Source of the DNA: Rhodococcus rhodochrous
Lineage (GTDB): Bacteria; Actinomycetota; Actinomycetes; Mycobacteriales; Mycobacteriaceae
DNA: 64,000 bases
Assembly: GCF_014854695.1 (NCBI RefSeq)
Contig: NZ_CP027557.1
Coordinates: forward strand, 2,914,001-2,978,000
Direction: 5' to 3'
Shown here one piece after another: positions 16,597-23,740 of this stretch (positions are counted from its first letter, which is position 1; each line of letters starts with the position of its first letter). The notes below the pieces were generated by a model. The model saw nothing but the letters and a program-made list of their open reading frames with translations. It ran no database searches and had not been told where the DNA came from. The translations under genes and the position numbers were made by a program.

Positions 16597-17037
16597 ATGG
16601 CACACGTACGGCGTTTCGATCATGTCGGCCTGACCGTCTCCGACCTCGACGTCGCGACGGCGTTCTTCGTCGGCCTCGGCTTCGAGGTCGAAGGCACCGG
16701 CTCTGTGCAGGGCGACTTTCCCGCGACCGTCTGCGGCCTTCCCGGCACGCACTGCGACATCGTGATGCTCCGCCCCCCGGACGGAGGAGCCCGGCTCGAA
16801 CTCTCGAGGTTCATCACACCCGACCACTTTCCCGGCTCGCCGACGGCGATGCCCAACGAGCTCGGGATCCGCAATGTGTCCTTCGAGGTCGGCGACCTCC
16901 ACGCTGCCGTCGATGCTGTCGCCGAGCAGGGATACGGCCTCGTCGGGGGCATCGGTGAGTACGAGAACAGTGTGCGAATGGCCTACGTACGGGGACCCGA
17001 CGGGATTATCGTGTCGCTGTTCGAACAGCTCGGTTGA
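16597..17037 (+). CDS. VOC/glyoxalase-fold protein
   Basis: This 146-aa protein has the vicinal-oxygen-chelate fold signature: RFDHVGLTVSDLDVATAFF at the start, paired beta-alpha-beta modules, and C-terminal YVRGPDGIIVSLFEQ with a metal-ligand Glu. Family members include glyoxalase I, methylmalonyl-CoA epimerase, extradiol dioxygenases and resistance proteins; which one applies here is unclear. ATG 16597 is preferred because AAGGA lies 8 bp upstream. The alternative ATG at 16588 overlaps that site. It stands alone between the membrane protein and the DJ-1-like gene. Confidence 0.8.
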   Translation: MAHVRRFDHVGLTVSDLDVATAFFVGLGFEVEGTGSVQGDFPATVCGLPGTHCDIVMLRPPDGGARLELSRFITPDHFPGSPTAMPNELGIRNVSFEVGDLHAAVDAVAEQGYGLVGGIGEYENSVRMAYVRGPDGIIVSLFEQLG

Positions 17038-17097
17038 CGCTGGTCCCCACCGCGGAGATCGGCACCGAAAGTCTGAGTACATGCGTGCGCAGACTGC

Positions 17098-17103
17098 TAG
17101 GGT
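17098..17103 (+). promoter_or_regulatory. -10 box of leaderless DJ-1-like gene
   Basis: TAGGGT is 6 nt upstream of the GTG at 17110. No Shine-Dalgarno sequence is visible, consistent with leaderless transcription. Confidence 0.5.
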
Positions 17104-17109
17104 GCCGGG

Positions 17110-17842
17110 GTGCAGATCGCCATCGTCGTCTTCCCGGGTCTGACCGCACTGGATGTCGTCGGACCGTACGAAGTGCTCCGATATCTCCCCGACGCGGACG
17201 TGCGCTTCGTCTGGCACGAGACCGGACCGGTCGTCACCGACAGCGAAATGCTCGCCCTCGGCGCGACACACACTTTGGACGAGACACCGTCCCCGGACAT
17301 CGTGCTCGTACCCGGATCGGGGACAGCCATCGCCGTCGCCGCCGAGGACAAGCGTCTCCGCGAATGGCTGCGCAGCGCACACCGGACATCGACGTGGACC
17401 GTCTCCGTCTGCGGCGGGGCGCTGGTTCTCGCCGCGGCAGGACTTCTCGAGGGCCGGCGCGCGGCGTCGCACTGGCAGGCGCTGACGCCGCTGCGTGCGT
17501 TCGGTGCCGTGCCGTGCGGTGACGAACGGGTGGTCTTCGACGGCAAACTCGCCACCTGCGCCGGCGTCTCCGCCGGTATCGACCTGGCACTGTCGCTCGC
17601 GGCCCGGATCGCGGGGGGAGGAACGCGCGAAGGCGATCCAGCTGATGATCGAGTACGACCCCGACCCGCCGTTCGACAGCGGTCACACCAGTTCCGCGTC
17701 GCGGCATACGAAAGTGCTGGCCAACGCACTTATCACCCGCGACGCCGTTGGCGTTTCCCATATGACTGCGGCAAGTCGCTTGGCGTGGTCGACGGTGATC
17801 GACAGAGTGCGCGCTCGCCGATCGCGGACACGCGCTCGATGA
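17110..17842 (+). pseudogene. DJ-1/PfpI (isonitrile hydratase-like) gene with frameshift
   Basis: From GTG 17110 the reading frame encodes a typical DJ-1/PfpI N-terminus: VVFPGLTALDVVGPYEVL, DIVLVPGSG, and the nucleophile elbow VSVCGGALVLAAAGLLEGRRAASHW, resembling isonitrile hydratases. Near codon 168 the frame enters G6 at 17613-17618. With five Gs the protein continues as [24 protein letters not shown], the expected family C-terminus, and stops at 17842 after about 243 aa. As given, translation runs into unrelated sequence to 17940. Either a +1 insertion in a homopolymer (real mutation, phase variation) or an assembly error explains this. The intact gene would be a cytosolic enzyme of uncertain substrate. 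Confidence 0.85.
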
Positions 17843-17855
17843 TCGGCCGACCTGT

Positions 17856-18923
17856 TCAGCTCGTCCCGGCCGTTCTCGCTGCATCCAGTTCGGCACGGAG
17901 AGAAGTCGCTTCGGCCTTCAGCGTCAGATTCTCCGTCTGAAATGTCTTCGTCTCGTCGCGCAGGGCAGTGATCTCGTCGCGCAGTGCCGACAGTTCGGTC
18001 CGCAGTTCGTCGCCACGCGCCCGTGCTGCGGTCTCGGCCGCCTGGGCCGTCGCGGCGGTGATGCGCGATTCCTCGAGTCGGCTCCGTAGCTCGGAGGTGC
18101 GGTCGCGCTCGGTGGTGAGCTCGGTATCGAGGCGCTCGCGGGTCGCGACTTCCCGGTCGAGCGCGGCCTGCACGCGCGCGATCTCGGCTCGCAGATCGGT
18201 GATCTCGACGGTCGCGCGCTCACGCTGCGCTGCCGCGTCGTCGAGTTCGCGTCGCTGTGAGGTGAGGGACTCGTCCTGCTGGACAATCGTCGCGCGCAGG
18301 TCGCCGACGGTCCGTGTGTGCTCGGCGGTTGCAGCCTCGAACTCGTCCTTCCATCGCTGCAGCGTTGCGGCGTGCTCGTCCTTCAGCCGAGTCAGCTCGG
18401 CGTGATGTGCCTCTTCGAGTCGGCGCACCTGTTCGGTGTGTGCGGTACGAGCGTCGGCGAGTTCGGCGTCGACGGCGGCCACTGCGGCGTCGGCGTTGTC
18501 GCGGTCCTCGAGTGCCTGGGCGAGTTGTTCGCGTAGCCGCACGATCTTCGCGTCGGCGTCGGCTTTGACTTTCGCGAGTTCCGCGGCGGACCGCGTCATC
18601 TGCGCCTCGAGAGCCTCGGCGTCGGTGAGCTTGTCGACCGCGGTGGTGATCCGCTCGGCGATCGCGGAGTACTGCTCGACGGTGTTGGTGGCCAGGGCGC
18701 GTAGTGCGGTGGTGGCGGCCGTGAGCGCGGAGACCGCATCGTCCGGGCTCTCGACGACCGATGGGGCCATGCCGGCTGCTTCCTTCTTGGCGCGCTCGCG
18801 TTCGCGATAGGCGCGCACACGGTCGGCTGCGGTGGCGTACTTCCGGGGGCGTCCCACCCGAGGCTTGCTCGAGTCGTCCTCGTCGGTGGTCGCTTCGGGG
18901 GTGGGGGAGTGTGCGTCGGTCAT
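17856..18923 (-). CDS. AT-hook-like, long coiled-coil protein
   Basis: This 355-aa protein has a basic N-terminal motif (VGRPRKYATAADRVRAYRERER, residues ~22-45) containing an AT-hook-like GRPRK core. From about residue 85 to the end almost the whole sequence is heptad-rich coiled coil with many Arg, Glu and Ala (for example RLREQLAQALEDRDNADAA). This resembles KfrA-type plasmid DNA-binding coiled-coil proteins, although no homology was tested. ATG 18923 has GAGGA upstream. The gene is preceded by an AT-rich stretch with repeated GAAACG words, a likely binding region. It could be a nucleoid, partition or autoregulatory protein and may be horizontally acquired. Confidence 0.7.
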   Translation of the reverse strand: MTDAHSPTPEATTDEDDSSKPRVGRPRKYATAADRVRAYRERERAKKEAAGMAPSVVESPDDAVSALTAATTALRALATNTVEQYSAIAERITTAVDKLTDAEALEAQMTRSAAELAKVKADADAKIVRLREQLAQALEDRDNADAAVAAVDAELADARTAHTEQVRRLEEAHHAELTRLKDEHAATLQRWKDEFEAATAEHTRTVGDLRATIVQQDESLTSQRRELDDAAAQRERATVEITDLRAEIARVQAALDREVATRERLDTELTTERDRTSELRSRLEESRITAATAQAAETAARARGDELRTELSALRDEITALRDETKTFQTENLTLKAEATSLRAELDAARTAGTS

Positions 18924-19123
18924 GGATGTCCTCGTCGTGGCGCGTCGAAACCGTAGGTGGGAGGTATCGTATCGCATTTAGTTACGTAATTAGAGAATGG
19001 GTATATAATGAAACGAAACGATATGAAACGCCTTGAACTGGGAAATCACCGTAGGGTTGTTGGTTTCGTAACGAAGAACGCGGTCGAAACCACTAGATTG
19101 TGTCCGCGATCGAGTGTGAGCAC
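18924..19123. promoter_or_regulatory. AT-rich intergenic region with GAAACG repeats
   Basis: About 200 bp with markedly higher A+T than the surroundings. It contains TTACGTAA (18982-18989), TATATA, GAAACG at 19010, 19015 and 19025, GTTTCG at 19063 and CGAAAC at 19085. No gene is visible. It probably holds the promoter and binding sites of the AT-hook/coiled-coil protein. Confidence 0.5.
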
Positions 19124-19154
19124 TGATCGTCATAATCCCCACTTATGACGATCA
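19124..19154. repeat. Perfect 12-bp inverted repeat
   Basis: TGATCGTCATAA and TTATGACGATCA are exact reverse complements around a 7-nt spacer (19136-19142). No gene ends here, so an operator or partition-like site fits better than a terminator. Role unknown. Confidence 0.6.
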
Positions 19155-19272
19155 AACGCGCGCGAGGATCGGAAACTGTGCACCCTGGGATCGGGGGACC
19201 GGGAAGGCTGCCGAGAGAGAAGGGCTCCTCGACTGTGGCGCCGGTCACCAAGTGTGTGGAGTGGGAGTTGTC

Positions 19273-19278
19273 TACTGT
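19273..19278 (+). promoter_or_regulatory. Candidate -10 box for mini-ORF locus
   Basis: TACTGT lies about 20 bp upstream of the first mini-ORF (19300) and would give a short 5' leader. No convincing -35 box was found, so this is a weak call. Confidence 0.35.
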
Positions 19279-19299
19279 CTGCCTCAGCCGGCGGATGCG

Positions 19300-19374
19300 A
19301 TGAAACACAGTGCAGCGCTGGGCAGTCTGCGCTCGTCCGAGCGCACGTACCCGCACACCGAAGAGAATAGGTAA
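19300..19374 (+). CDS. Candidate 24-aa leader peptide
   Basis: An ATG frame of 24 codons ends in TAA four bases before the next mini-ORF. The peptide (MKHSAALGSLRSSERTYPHT plus four residues) is hydrophilic and unlike any family I know. Its only support is its position between a TACTGT box and a second mini-ORF that has its own terminator. It may be a leader peptide or chance. Confidence 0.3.
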   Translation: MKHSAALGSLRSSERTYPHTEENR

Positions 19375-19378
19375 TCGA

Positions 19379-19465
19379 ATGGGCTCTGCAGCGACCTTCC
19401 TCGCGGATGTTCTCGTCGCCGTCATCACGCAGCTGATCGAGACCGGATCGTCGTCCGGATCCTGA
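19379..19465 (+). CDS. Candidate 28-aa amphipathic peptide
   Basis: An ATG frame of 28 codons encodes a peptide with a hydrophobic helix (TFLADVLVAVITQLIE) and a small polar tail rich in Ser and Gly. Codon third positions are strongly GC-biased, as in real genes here. A perfect-stem terminator begins 13 bp after the stop codon, and an AGG lies 7 nt upstream of the ATG. Size and character recall the short alpha-helical cell-wall channel peptides of Corynebacteriales (PorA/PorH type), but this is only a resemblance. A small transcript with a regulatory role is the alternative. Confidence 0.45.
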   Translation: MGSAATFLADVLVAVITQLIETGSSSGS

Positions 19466-19477
19466 TCCGTCACCGCC

Positions 19478-19515
19478 GTGGTCGCTCTTCCGCTCATCAC
19501 ACGGAGAGCGACCAC
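19478..19515 (+). terminator. Hairpin terminator after mini-ORF
   Basis: An 11-bp perfect stem (GTGGTCGCTCT / AGAGCGACCAC) with an inner CCG/CGG pair. It lies 13 bp after the 28-aa frame and 27 bp before the racemase gene, so it ends a transcript that starts between 19155 and 19300. Confidence 0.75.
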
Positions 19516-19541
19516 AGGCGCAGGACAGAGGGGGTGCAAGC

Positions 19542-20267
19542 ATGAAACACGTCGGAATCCTGGGCCACAGCTGGGAAGGTGCCTCGCTGTGTTGGCGCGA
19601 GGTGTGTCAGCACAGCAACCGTCTCGGGCATCCGGCACATCCGGACGTCACCATGGACTGCATCTCCTTCGAGCGCTGCATGCCCGCGTGGGAGCGTGGC
19701 GACTACGAAGCGGTGCGCGCCGTGCTCGCGACCAGCGTCGATCGTCTGGCCCGGGCAGGCTGCGACTTCTTCGTGTGCCCGGACAACACCGCCCACCTTG
19801 CGCTCGAAGCCCCCGGCGAGCCACTCGCGATCCCCGGGCTGCACCTGATCGACATCGTGGCCGACGCAGCGCAGCGTGCCGGGCACCGACGCGTCGGCAT
19901 CCTGGGAACGCGGTTCACCATGCAGGGCCCTCTGTATCCCCGCGAACTGGCGGCACGCGGGATCGAGGCCGTCATCCCGACCGACGACGATCAGGACCTG
20001 GTACACGCGGCGATCTTCGACGAACTGGTGCACGGCATCTTCCGGGATGAGACCCGAGCGTCCTTCGTGGACCTCGTCGGCAGACTCGCGGACTCCGGGT
20101 GCGACGCGGTCGCGCTGGTATGCACCGAAATCCCACTTCTGGTCTCCCCGGACGAATCGCCGTTGCCGGTACTGGACTCGACACGACTGTCCGGACAGGC
20201 GGCCCTCGAGGTGGCACTCGGAACGCGCGACCTGCCGACCTGGCACGGCGGACAGTTCCGGCGATAA
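19542..20267 (+). CDS. Aspartate/glutamate racemase family protein
   Basis: This 241-aa protein has the fold and both catalytic cysteines of the Asp/Glu/hydantoin racemase superfamily: Cys in FVCPDNTAH (about residue 80) and Cys in LVCTEIPLLV (about 190). The N-terminal VGILGHSWEGAS is a variant of the family's usual GxxGGM motif, so the substrate may differ from aspartate. Cofactor-independent racemisation of an amino acid or a hydantoin-like substrate is expected. It is a single-gene unit after the terminator at 19478-19515. The possible link to the hydantoinase-like gene at 2745-4205 is only chemical. Confidence 0.82.
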   Translation: MKHVGILGHSWEGASLCWREVCQHSNRLGHPAHPDVTMDCISFERCMPAWERGDYEAVRAVLATSVDRLARAGCDFFVCPDNTAHLALEAPGEPLAIPGLHLIDIVADAAQRAGHRRVGILGTRFTMQGPLYPRELAARGIEAVIPTDDDQDLVHAAIFDELVHGIFRDETRASFVDLVGRLADSGCDAVALVCTEIPLLVSPDESPLPVLDSTRLSGQAALEVALGTRDLPTWHGGQFRR

Positions 20268-20291
20268 CAGGCAGGTAGCCACGGCGGGTCG

Positions 20292-20297
20292 TAGCAT
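20292..20297 (+). promoter_or_regulatory. -10 box of leaderless mini membrane gene
   Basis: TAGCAT is 7 nt upstream of the ATG at 20305; the mRNA would start at the start codon. Confidence 0.5.
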
Positions 20298-20304
20298 CGA
20301 GCAT

Positions 20305-20415
20305 ATGGTCCTCTTCTACGAGATCGCGCTCGTGATCGCGTCGGTCCTCATCGCGTGGTTCGCGGTGTACGTGCTGTACCGCCTCGTCACCGACGAATCC
20401 ACCAGCCGGCACTGA
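20305..20415 (+). CDS. 36-aa single-pass membrane peptide
   Basis: This small frame encodes one hydrophobic helix (YEIALVIASVLIAWFAVYVL) followed by a short charged tail, RLVTDESTSRH. A TAGCAT -10 box at 20292-20297 is correctly placed for a leaderless transcript, which supports it being a real gene. It lies 37 bp after the racemase gene. Function unknown; small single-span proteins like this often modulate membrane complexes. Confidence 0.55.
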   Translation: MVLFYEIALVIASVLIAWFAVYVLYRLVTDESTSRH

Positions 20416-20558
20416 CAGGTCGCCCGACCGACCGGCCACATGTGGACATGTCGGCCACACTGCCCCGGCCCACGGAGCCCGGGGTACGTCGGACGTCGGT
20501 GCCCCAACCTTGCCGAACACGTTCCGAGTGCCGTACGCGACGGGCATGAGGGCAGACC

Positions 20559-21014
20559 ATGACCGACAGTTCGTTCCGTCCCGAGCGCGCCTACCGACCG
20601 AGCCGGTGGCGACACCTCGAGAACGCCGTGATGAGCGCTTTCACTCGCGCGGGGCTGGTGCCGCACTCCTACCTGTTGACCACGCGCGGCCGGCGCACCG
20701 GGAAGATCCGCCGTAACCCCGTGCTGATCGTCGAGCTGTACGGAAAACGCTGGCTGGTCGCCCCGTACGGATCGGTGGGATGGGTGCACAACGCGCGTGC
20801 CGCCGGCGAGGTCGAGCTCAGCAGGCGTCGCGACACCCACCGCTACTCGATCCGTGAGGTATCCGCGGACGAGGCCGGACCGGTGTTGCAGCGGTACATC
20901 GAGGTGGCGTCCGCCACCCGGCGGTATTTCGAGGCACGCAGGAACGACCCGGTGGAACGATTCGTCGCAGAGGCCGGTCACCATCCGGTCTTCGAACTGC
21001 TGCCACCGACGTAG
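20559..21014 (+). CDS. Deazaflavin (F420)-type nitroreductase family protein
   Basis: This 151-aa protein belongs to the Ddn-like split-barrel family that uses F420 or FMN. Diagnostic are the central LTTRGRRTGKIRRNPVLIV segment and GSVGWVHNARAAGEVEL, which contact the cofactor in relatives such as mycobacterial Ddn. Likely roles are reduction of quinones or xenobiotics. ATG 20559 follows GAGGGCAG. It stands alone, 143 bp after the mini membrane gene; nothing is recognised in that gap. A second family member is encoded at 53375-53761. Substrate not inferred. Confidence 0.83.
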   Translation: MTDSSFRPERAYRPSRWRHLENAVMSAFTRAGLVPHSYLLTTRGRRTGKIRRNPVLIVELYGKRWLVAPYGSVGWVHNARAAGEVELSRRRDTHRYSIREVSADEAGPVLQRYIEVASATRRYFEARRNDPVERFVAEAGHHPVFELLPPT

Positions 21015-21139
21015 TCGACGGAACTTTCATACGAGATTCGGGTAGCGCGCTACGCGTGTGCCTGCCGCCGATGGTGAGCACCATGATCCTCGTCGATTCG
21101 ATTCGAATCGCGGACGCTCTACAACCCCGAGGCACGGTC

Positions 21140-21784
21140 ATGGTTACGAAATACGACGTGGTCGCAGGCGACACCCTCTCGAAGCTGGCGCAGAGGTTCT
21201 ACGGTGACGCGACGCTGTTCCCCGTCATCGCTGTTCCGAACGGCATCACCGATCCGAACGAGATCACTGTCGGTCAGGAGCTGCTCATCCCGTACATCAC
21301 CAGACGGCATACCGTCGCGTCCGGCGAGACACTGTCGGGATTGGCGCAACACTTCTACGGCGACGGGACCCTGTTCCCGGTGCTCGCGGCGGCCAACCAC
21401 ATCGCCGACCCGAATGTCGTTCAGGTCGGCCGCTCGCTGCTGATTCCCGAACTCGGGGACGTGGGGCACCACACTGTGGTCGCCGGCGAGACCCTTTCGG
21501 AGCTTGCACGCCGCTGGTACGGCGAGGCGCAGCTGTATCCGGTGATCTCGTTCCCGAACCACATCACCCACCCCGACCACGTCGAGGTCGGCCGCGTGCT
21601 GATTCGTCCGGGGCTCAACTACCGGCACACCGTCGTCCCCGGCGATACCCTGCGGGCTCTGGCGGAGGACCACTACGGGAACGCGGAGATGTTCGCGATG
21701 ATCGCGGCTGCCAACCACATCGGCGATCCGAACAGGATCACCGTCGGGCAGGTGTTGTTCTTCCCGAACCTCACCGACTTCTGA
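21140..21784 (+). CDS. Four-LysM-repeat protein without signal peptide
   Basis: This 214-aa protein consists almost entirely of four LysM modules of about 50 residues. Each follows the pattern HTVxxGETLSxLAxxxYG, then LFPVIAxxNHIxDPNxIxVGQxLLIP. LysM usually binds peptidoglycan or chitin, yet no signal peptide or transmembrane segment is present from ATG 21140, which has GAGG 7 bp upstream. Extending upstream to 21056 adds no signal peptide. The protein may be cytoplasmic, exported by another route, or part of a phage-tail-like structure. It is convergent with the AhpD-like gene. Confidence 0.85.
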   Translation: MVTKYDVVAGDTLSKLAQRFYGDATLFPVIAVPNGITDPNEITVGQELLIPYITRRHTVASGETLSGLAQHFYGDGTLFPVLAAANHIADPNVVQVGRSLLIPELGDVGHHTVVAGETLSELARRWYGEAQLYPVISFPNHITHPDHVEVGRVLIRPGLNYRHTVVPGDTLRALAEDHYGNAEMFAMIAAANHIGDPNRITVGQVLFFPNLTDF

Positions 21785-21811
21785 CAAGGGAGGCCGGTCG
21801 GCCGGTGCGGG

Positions 21812-22249
21812 TTACGGGGCGACGGGGTAGTGGCTCCGGACCGCGATGCGGTTCCACGCGTTCATGACGATCGCAAGCCATGTGACCGCAGAGACCTGCT
21901 CGTCGTTGAGTGAACCGTTGTCCCACTCGTGCCGACCGGCCTCCATGGGGTGAGTGACTTCTTCGGCCAGCGCGAGCGCGGCCCGCTCCTGGTCGGTGAA
22001 ATACTGCGACTCCCACCAGGCCGCGAGGACGGCGAGGCGATCGGTGGTCTCACCCCTCTCCAGCGCGTCCCGCGTGTGCATGCGCAGGCAGAATGCGCAC
22101 CCGTTGAGTTGCGACGTGCGGATCTTCACCAGTTCGGCAAGTTTCGGATCGAGGCCGGCCTGTGCGACGGCCTCCTCGACCTCCTTGTTCAATGCCAGCA
22201 CGCTCTTGTAGGCGGCCGGGTGCTGCTTACCGAGATTGACGTGCGCCAT
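21812..22249 (-). CDS. AhpD-like carboxymuconolactone decarboxylase family protein
   Basis: This 145-aa all-helical protein carries the redox motif GCAFCLRMHT (CxxC plus His), typical of AhpD-like alkylhydroperoxidases in the carboxymuconolactone decarboxylase family. It should act in peroxide reduction or as a disulfide reductase in the cytosol. ATG 22249 gives the usual N-terminus and has GGA 8 bp upstream. It is followed on the same strand only by its stop, 27 bp from the convergent LysM gene. The HxlR regulator encoded 100 bp upstream senses thiol or quinone stress in related families, so a shared stress theme is possible. Confidence 0.85.
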   Translation of the reverse strand: MAHVNLGKQHPAAYKSVLALNKEVEEAVAQAGLDPKLAELVKIRTSQLNGCAFCLRMHTRDALERGETTDRLAVLAAWWESQYFTDQERAALALAEEVTHPMEAGRHEWDNGSLNDEQVSAVTWLAIVMNAWNRIAVRSHYPVAP

Positions 22250-22348
22250 CGTGGATGTCCTTCCGGCGGGCGACACCGGCCGGAGCGACCGGCCGCTTCA
22301 TTCTGTCAGTCGCATCCGGGCCGGTGGGGGTGGTTCGCGCCGCCCGGA

Positions 22349-22723
22349 TCAGTGGCTGCGGTCGTACTCGTCCTGCGCGGCGACGATCTCGGGCATCGAC
22401 TCCTCCACGACGTCGATGAGCGTCAGCAGGGGCGCGGTGATGCGGCGTCCGAGGGCGGTGAGCGAGTACTCGACGTGCGGAGGGATCGTCCCCAGCACGG
22501 CGCGGTGGATCAGACCGTCGCGTTCGAGGGTCTGCAGGGTCTGCGACAGCATGCGTTCGCTCACGCCGTCGACCCGGCGGCGCAGTTCCGAGAACCGGCG
22601 CGTGTCGTCGACGAGCGCCGCCAGCACCAGCACGCCCCAGCGTCCGGTGATGCTCTGCAGCACCGGACGTGACGGGCACTCGCGCGCGAAGACGTCGGCT
22701 TCGGGGAGGCGATCGGTGCTCAT
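22349..22723 (-). CDS. HxlR-family transcriptional regulator (QorR-like)
   Basis: This 124-aa winged-helix protein has an HxlR signature: a Cys near the N-terminus (ARECPSRP), ITGRWGVLVLAAL, RRFSELRRRVDGVSERMLSQTLQTLERDGLI. HxlR members such as QorR and YodB sense quinones through the conserved Cys. The start at 22723 places the Cys at about residue 16, as usual. The divergent gene encodes a QorB-like NAD(P)H-quinone reductase, and a perfect 9+3+9 palindrome lies between them at 22777-22797. Repression of the reductase gene, relieved by quinone or diamide-type stress, is a strong inference from known pairs. Confidence 0.9.
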   Translation of the reverse strand: MSTDRLPEADVFARECPSRPVLQSITGRWGVLVLAALVDDTRRFSELRRRVDGVSERMLSQTLQTLERDGLIHRAVLGTIPPHVEYSLTALGRRITAPLLTLIDVVEESMPEIVAAQDEYDRSH

Positions 22724-22776
22724 GAACGCCGAGTATACGACGGCTATGAGAACGAATGGTACTGACTCGATCGGTT

Positions 22777-22797
22777 GCACTTACTAAAAGTAAGTGC
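22777..22797. promoter_or_regulatory. HxlR/QorR-type operator
   Basis: Perfect palindrome GCACTTACT-AAA-AGTAAGTGC. CTTACT half-sites are typical for HxlR-family regulators. It lies 48 bp upstream of the quinone reductase start and 54 bp upstream of the divergent regulator. Confidence 0.75.
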
Positions 22798-22844
22798 TGG
22801 AATGGTGTCGTTCCCGATCCCACTCGACCACTTCGAGGAGTCCC

Positions 22845-23690
22845 ATGACCATCGCTGTCACCGGAGCCGCCGGTCACCTCGGCCGCCTGACCATCACCGC
22901 TCTCCGCGCCCGCGGAGTCGCCGCCGGCGACATCGTCGCCGTCGTGCGCGACGCGGCGAAGGCCGCAGATCTGGCCGCCGACGGAGTGCAGGTCCGTGTT
23001 GCGGACTACGCCGATGCGGATGCCCTGCGCGACGCGCTGGCCGGTGTCGACAAGCTGCTCCTCGTCTCCGGCAGCGAAGTAGGGCAGCGACTGCCCCAGC
23101 ACACCAACATCATCGACGCCGCCGAGGCCACCGGCGTCGCGTTCATCGCCTACACCTCGATCCTGCACGCAGCGACGAGTCCGCTGATCCTCGCCGGTGA
23201 ACACAAGGCCACCGAGGAACTGCTCGCGGCTTCCGGCATCGACCACGCCCTGCTGCGCAACGGCTGGTACTGGGAGAACTACGACAGCTCGGTCGCCGCG
23301 GCTGCTGCCTCCGGTGCGCTGTTCGGTTCGGCCGGGGCCGGCCGCGTCGCCGGGGCGGCCCGCAAGGACTTCGCCGAAGCGGCCGCCGCGGTCCTCACGA
23401 CCGAGGGACACGCCGGTGCCGTCTACGAACTCGGTGGCGAGCGACTGACCTACACCGAACTGGCGGAGGTCCTCTCCGGCATCGTCGGCGTGCCCGTCGC
23501 CTACAAGGATCTGCCGAAGGAGGAGTACGCGAAGATCCTCGAGAACGCCGGTGTGCCCGCACAGTTCGCCGCCGTGCTCGCCGACTCCGACGCGGGCATC
23601 GCCGTCGGCGCGCTCGACACCGACAGCGGAGATCTCGAACGCCTCATCGGACGCCCCGCCACGCCGGCAGCCGAAGCGATCGGTGCCTGA
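22845..23690 (+). CDS. QorB-like NAD(P)H quinone oxidoreductase
   Basis: This 281-aa NmrA-like atypical SDR starts with the nucleotide-binding motif AVTGAAGHLGRLT and contains the quinone-reductase segments LLLVSGSEVGQR, LLRNGWYWENY and KDLPKEEYAKIL seen in QorB (YtfG) proteins. It should reduce quinones with NAD(P)H and limit redox cycling. ATG 22845 has GAGGAG 4 bp upstream. A QorR-like HxlR gene is transcribed away from it, with an operator in the shared promoter region, so expression is probably inducible by electrophiles. Confidence 0.88.
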   Translation: MTIAVTGAAGHLGRLTITALRARGVAAGDIVAVVRDAAKAADLAADGVQVRVADYADADALRDALAGVDKLLLVSGSEVGQRLPQHTNIIDAAEATGVAFIAYTSILHAATSPLILAGEHKATEELLAASGIDHALLRNGWYWENYDSSVAAAAASGALFGSAGAGRVAGAARKDFAEAAAAVLTTEGHAGAVYELGGERLTYTELAEVLSGIVGVPVAYKDLPKEEYAKILENAGVPAQFAAVLADSDAGIAVGALDTDSGDLERLIGRPATPAAEAIGA

Positions 23691-23740
23691 CACCCGCTAA
23701 TGCCGTCGAGTCCGGGCGCGTGATGGCAGGATCGGGACTC

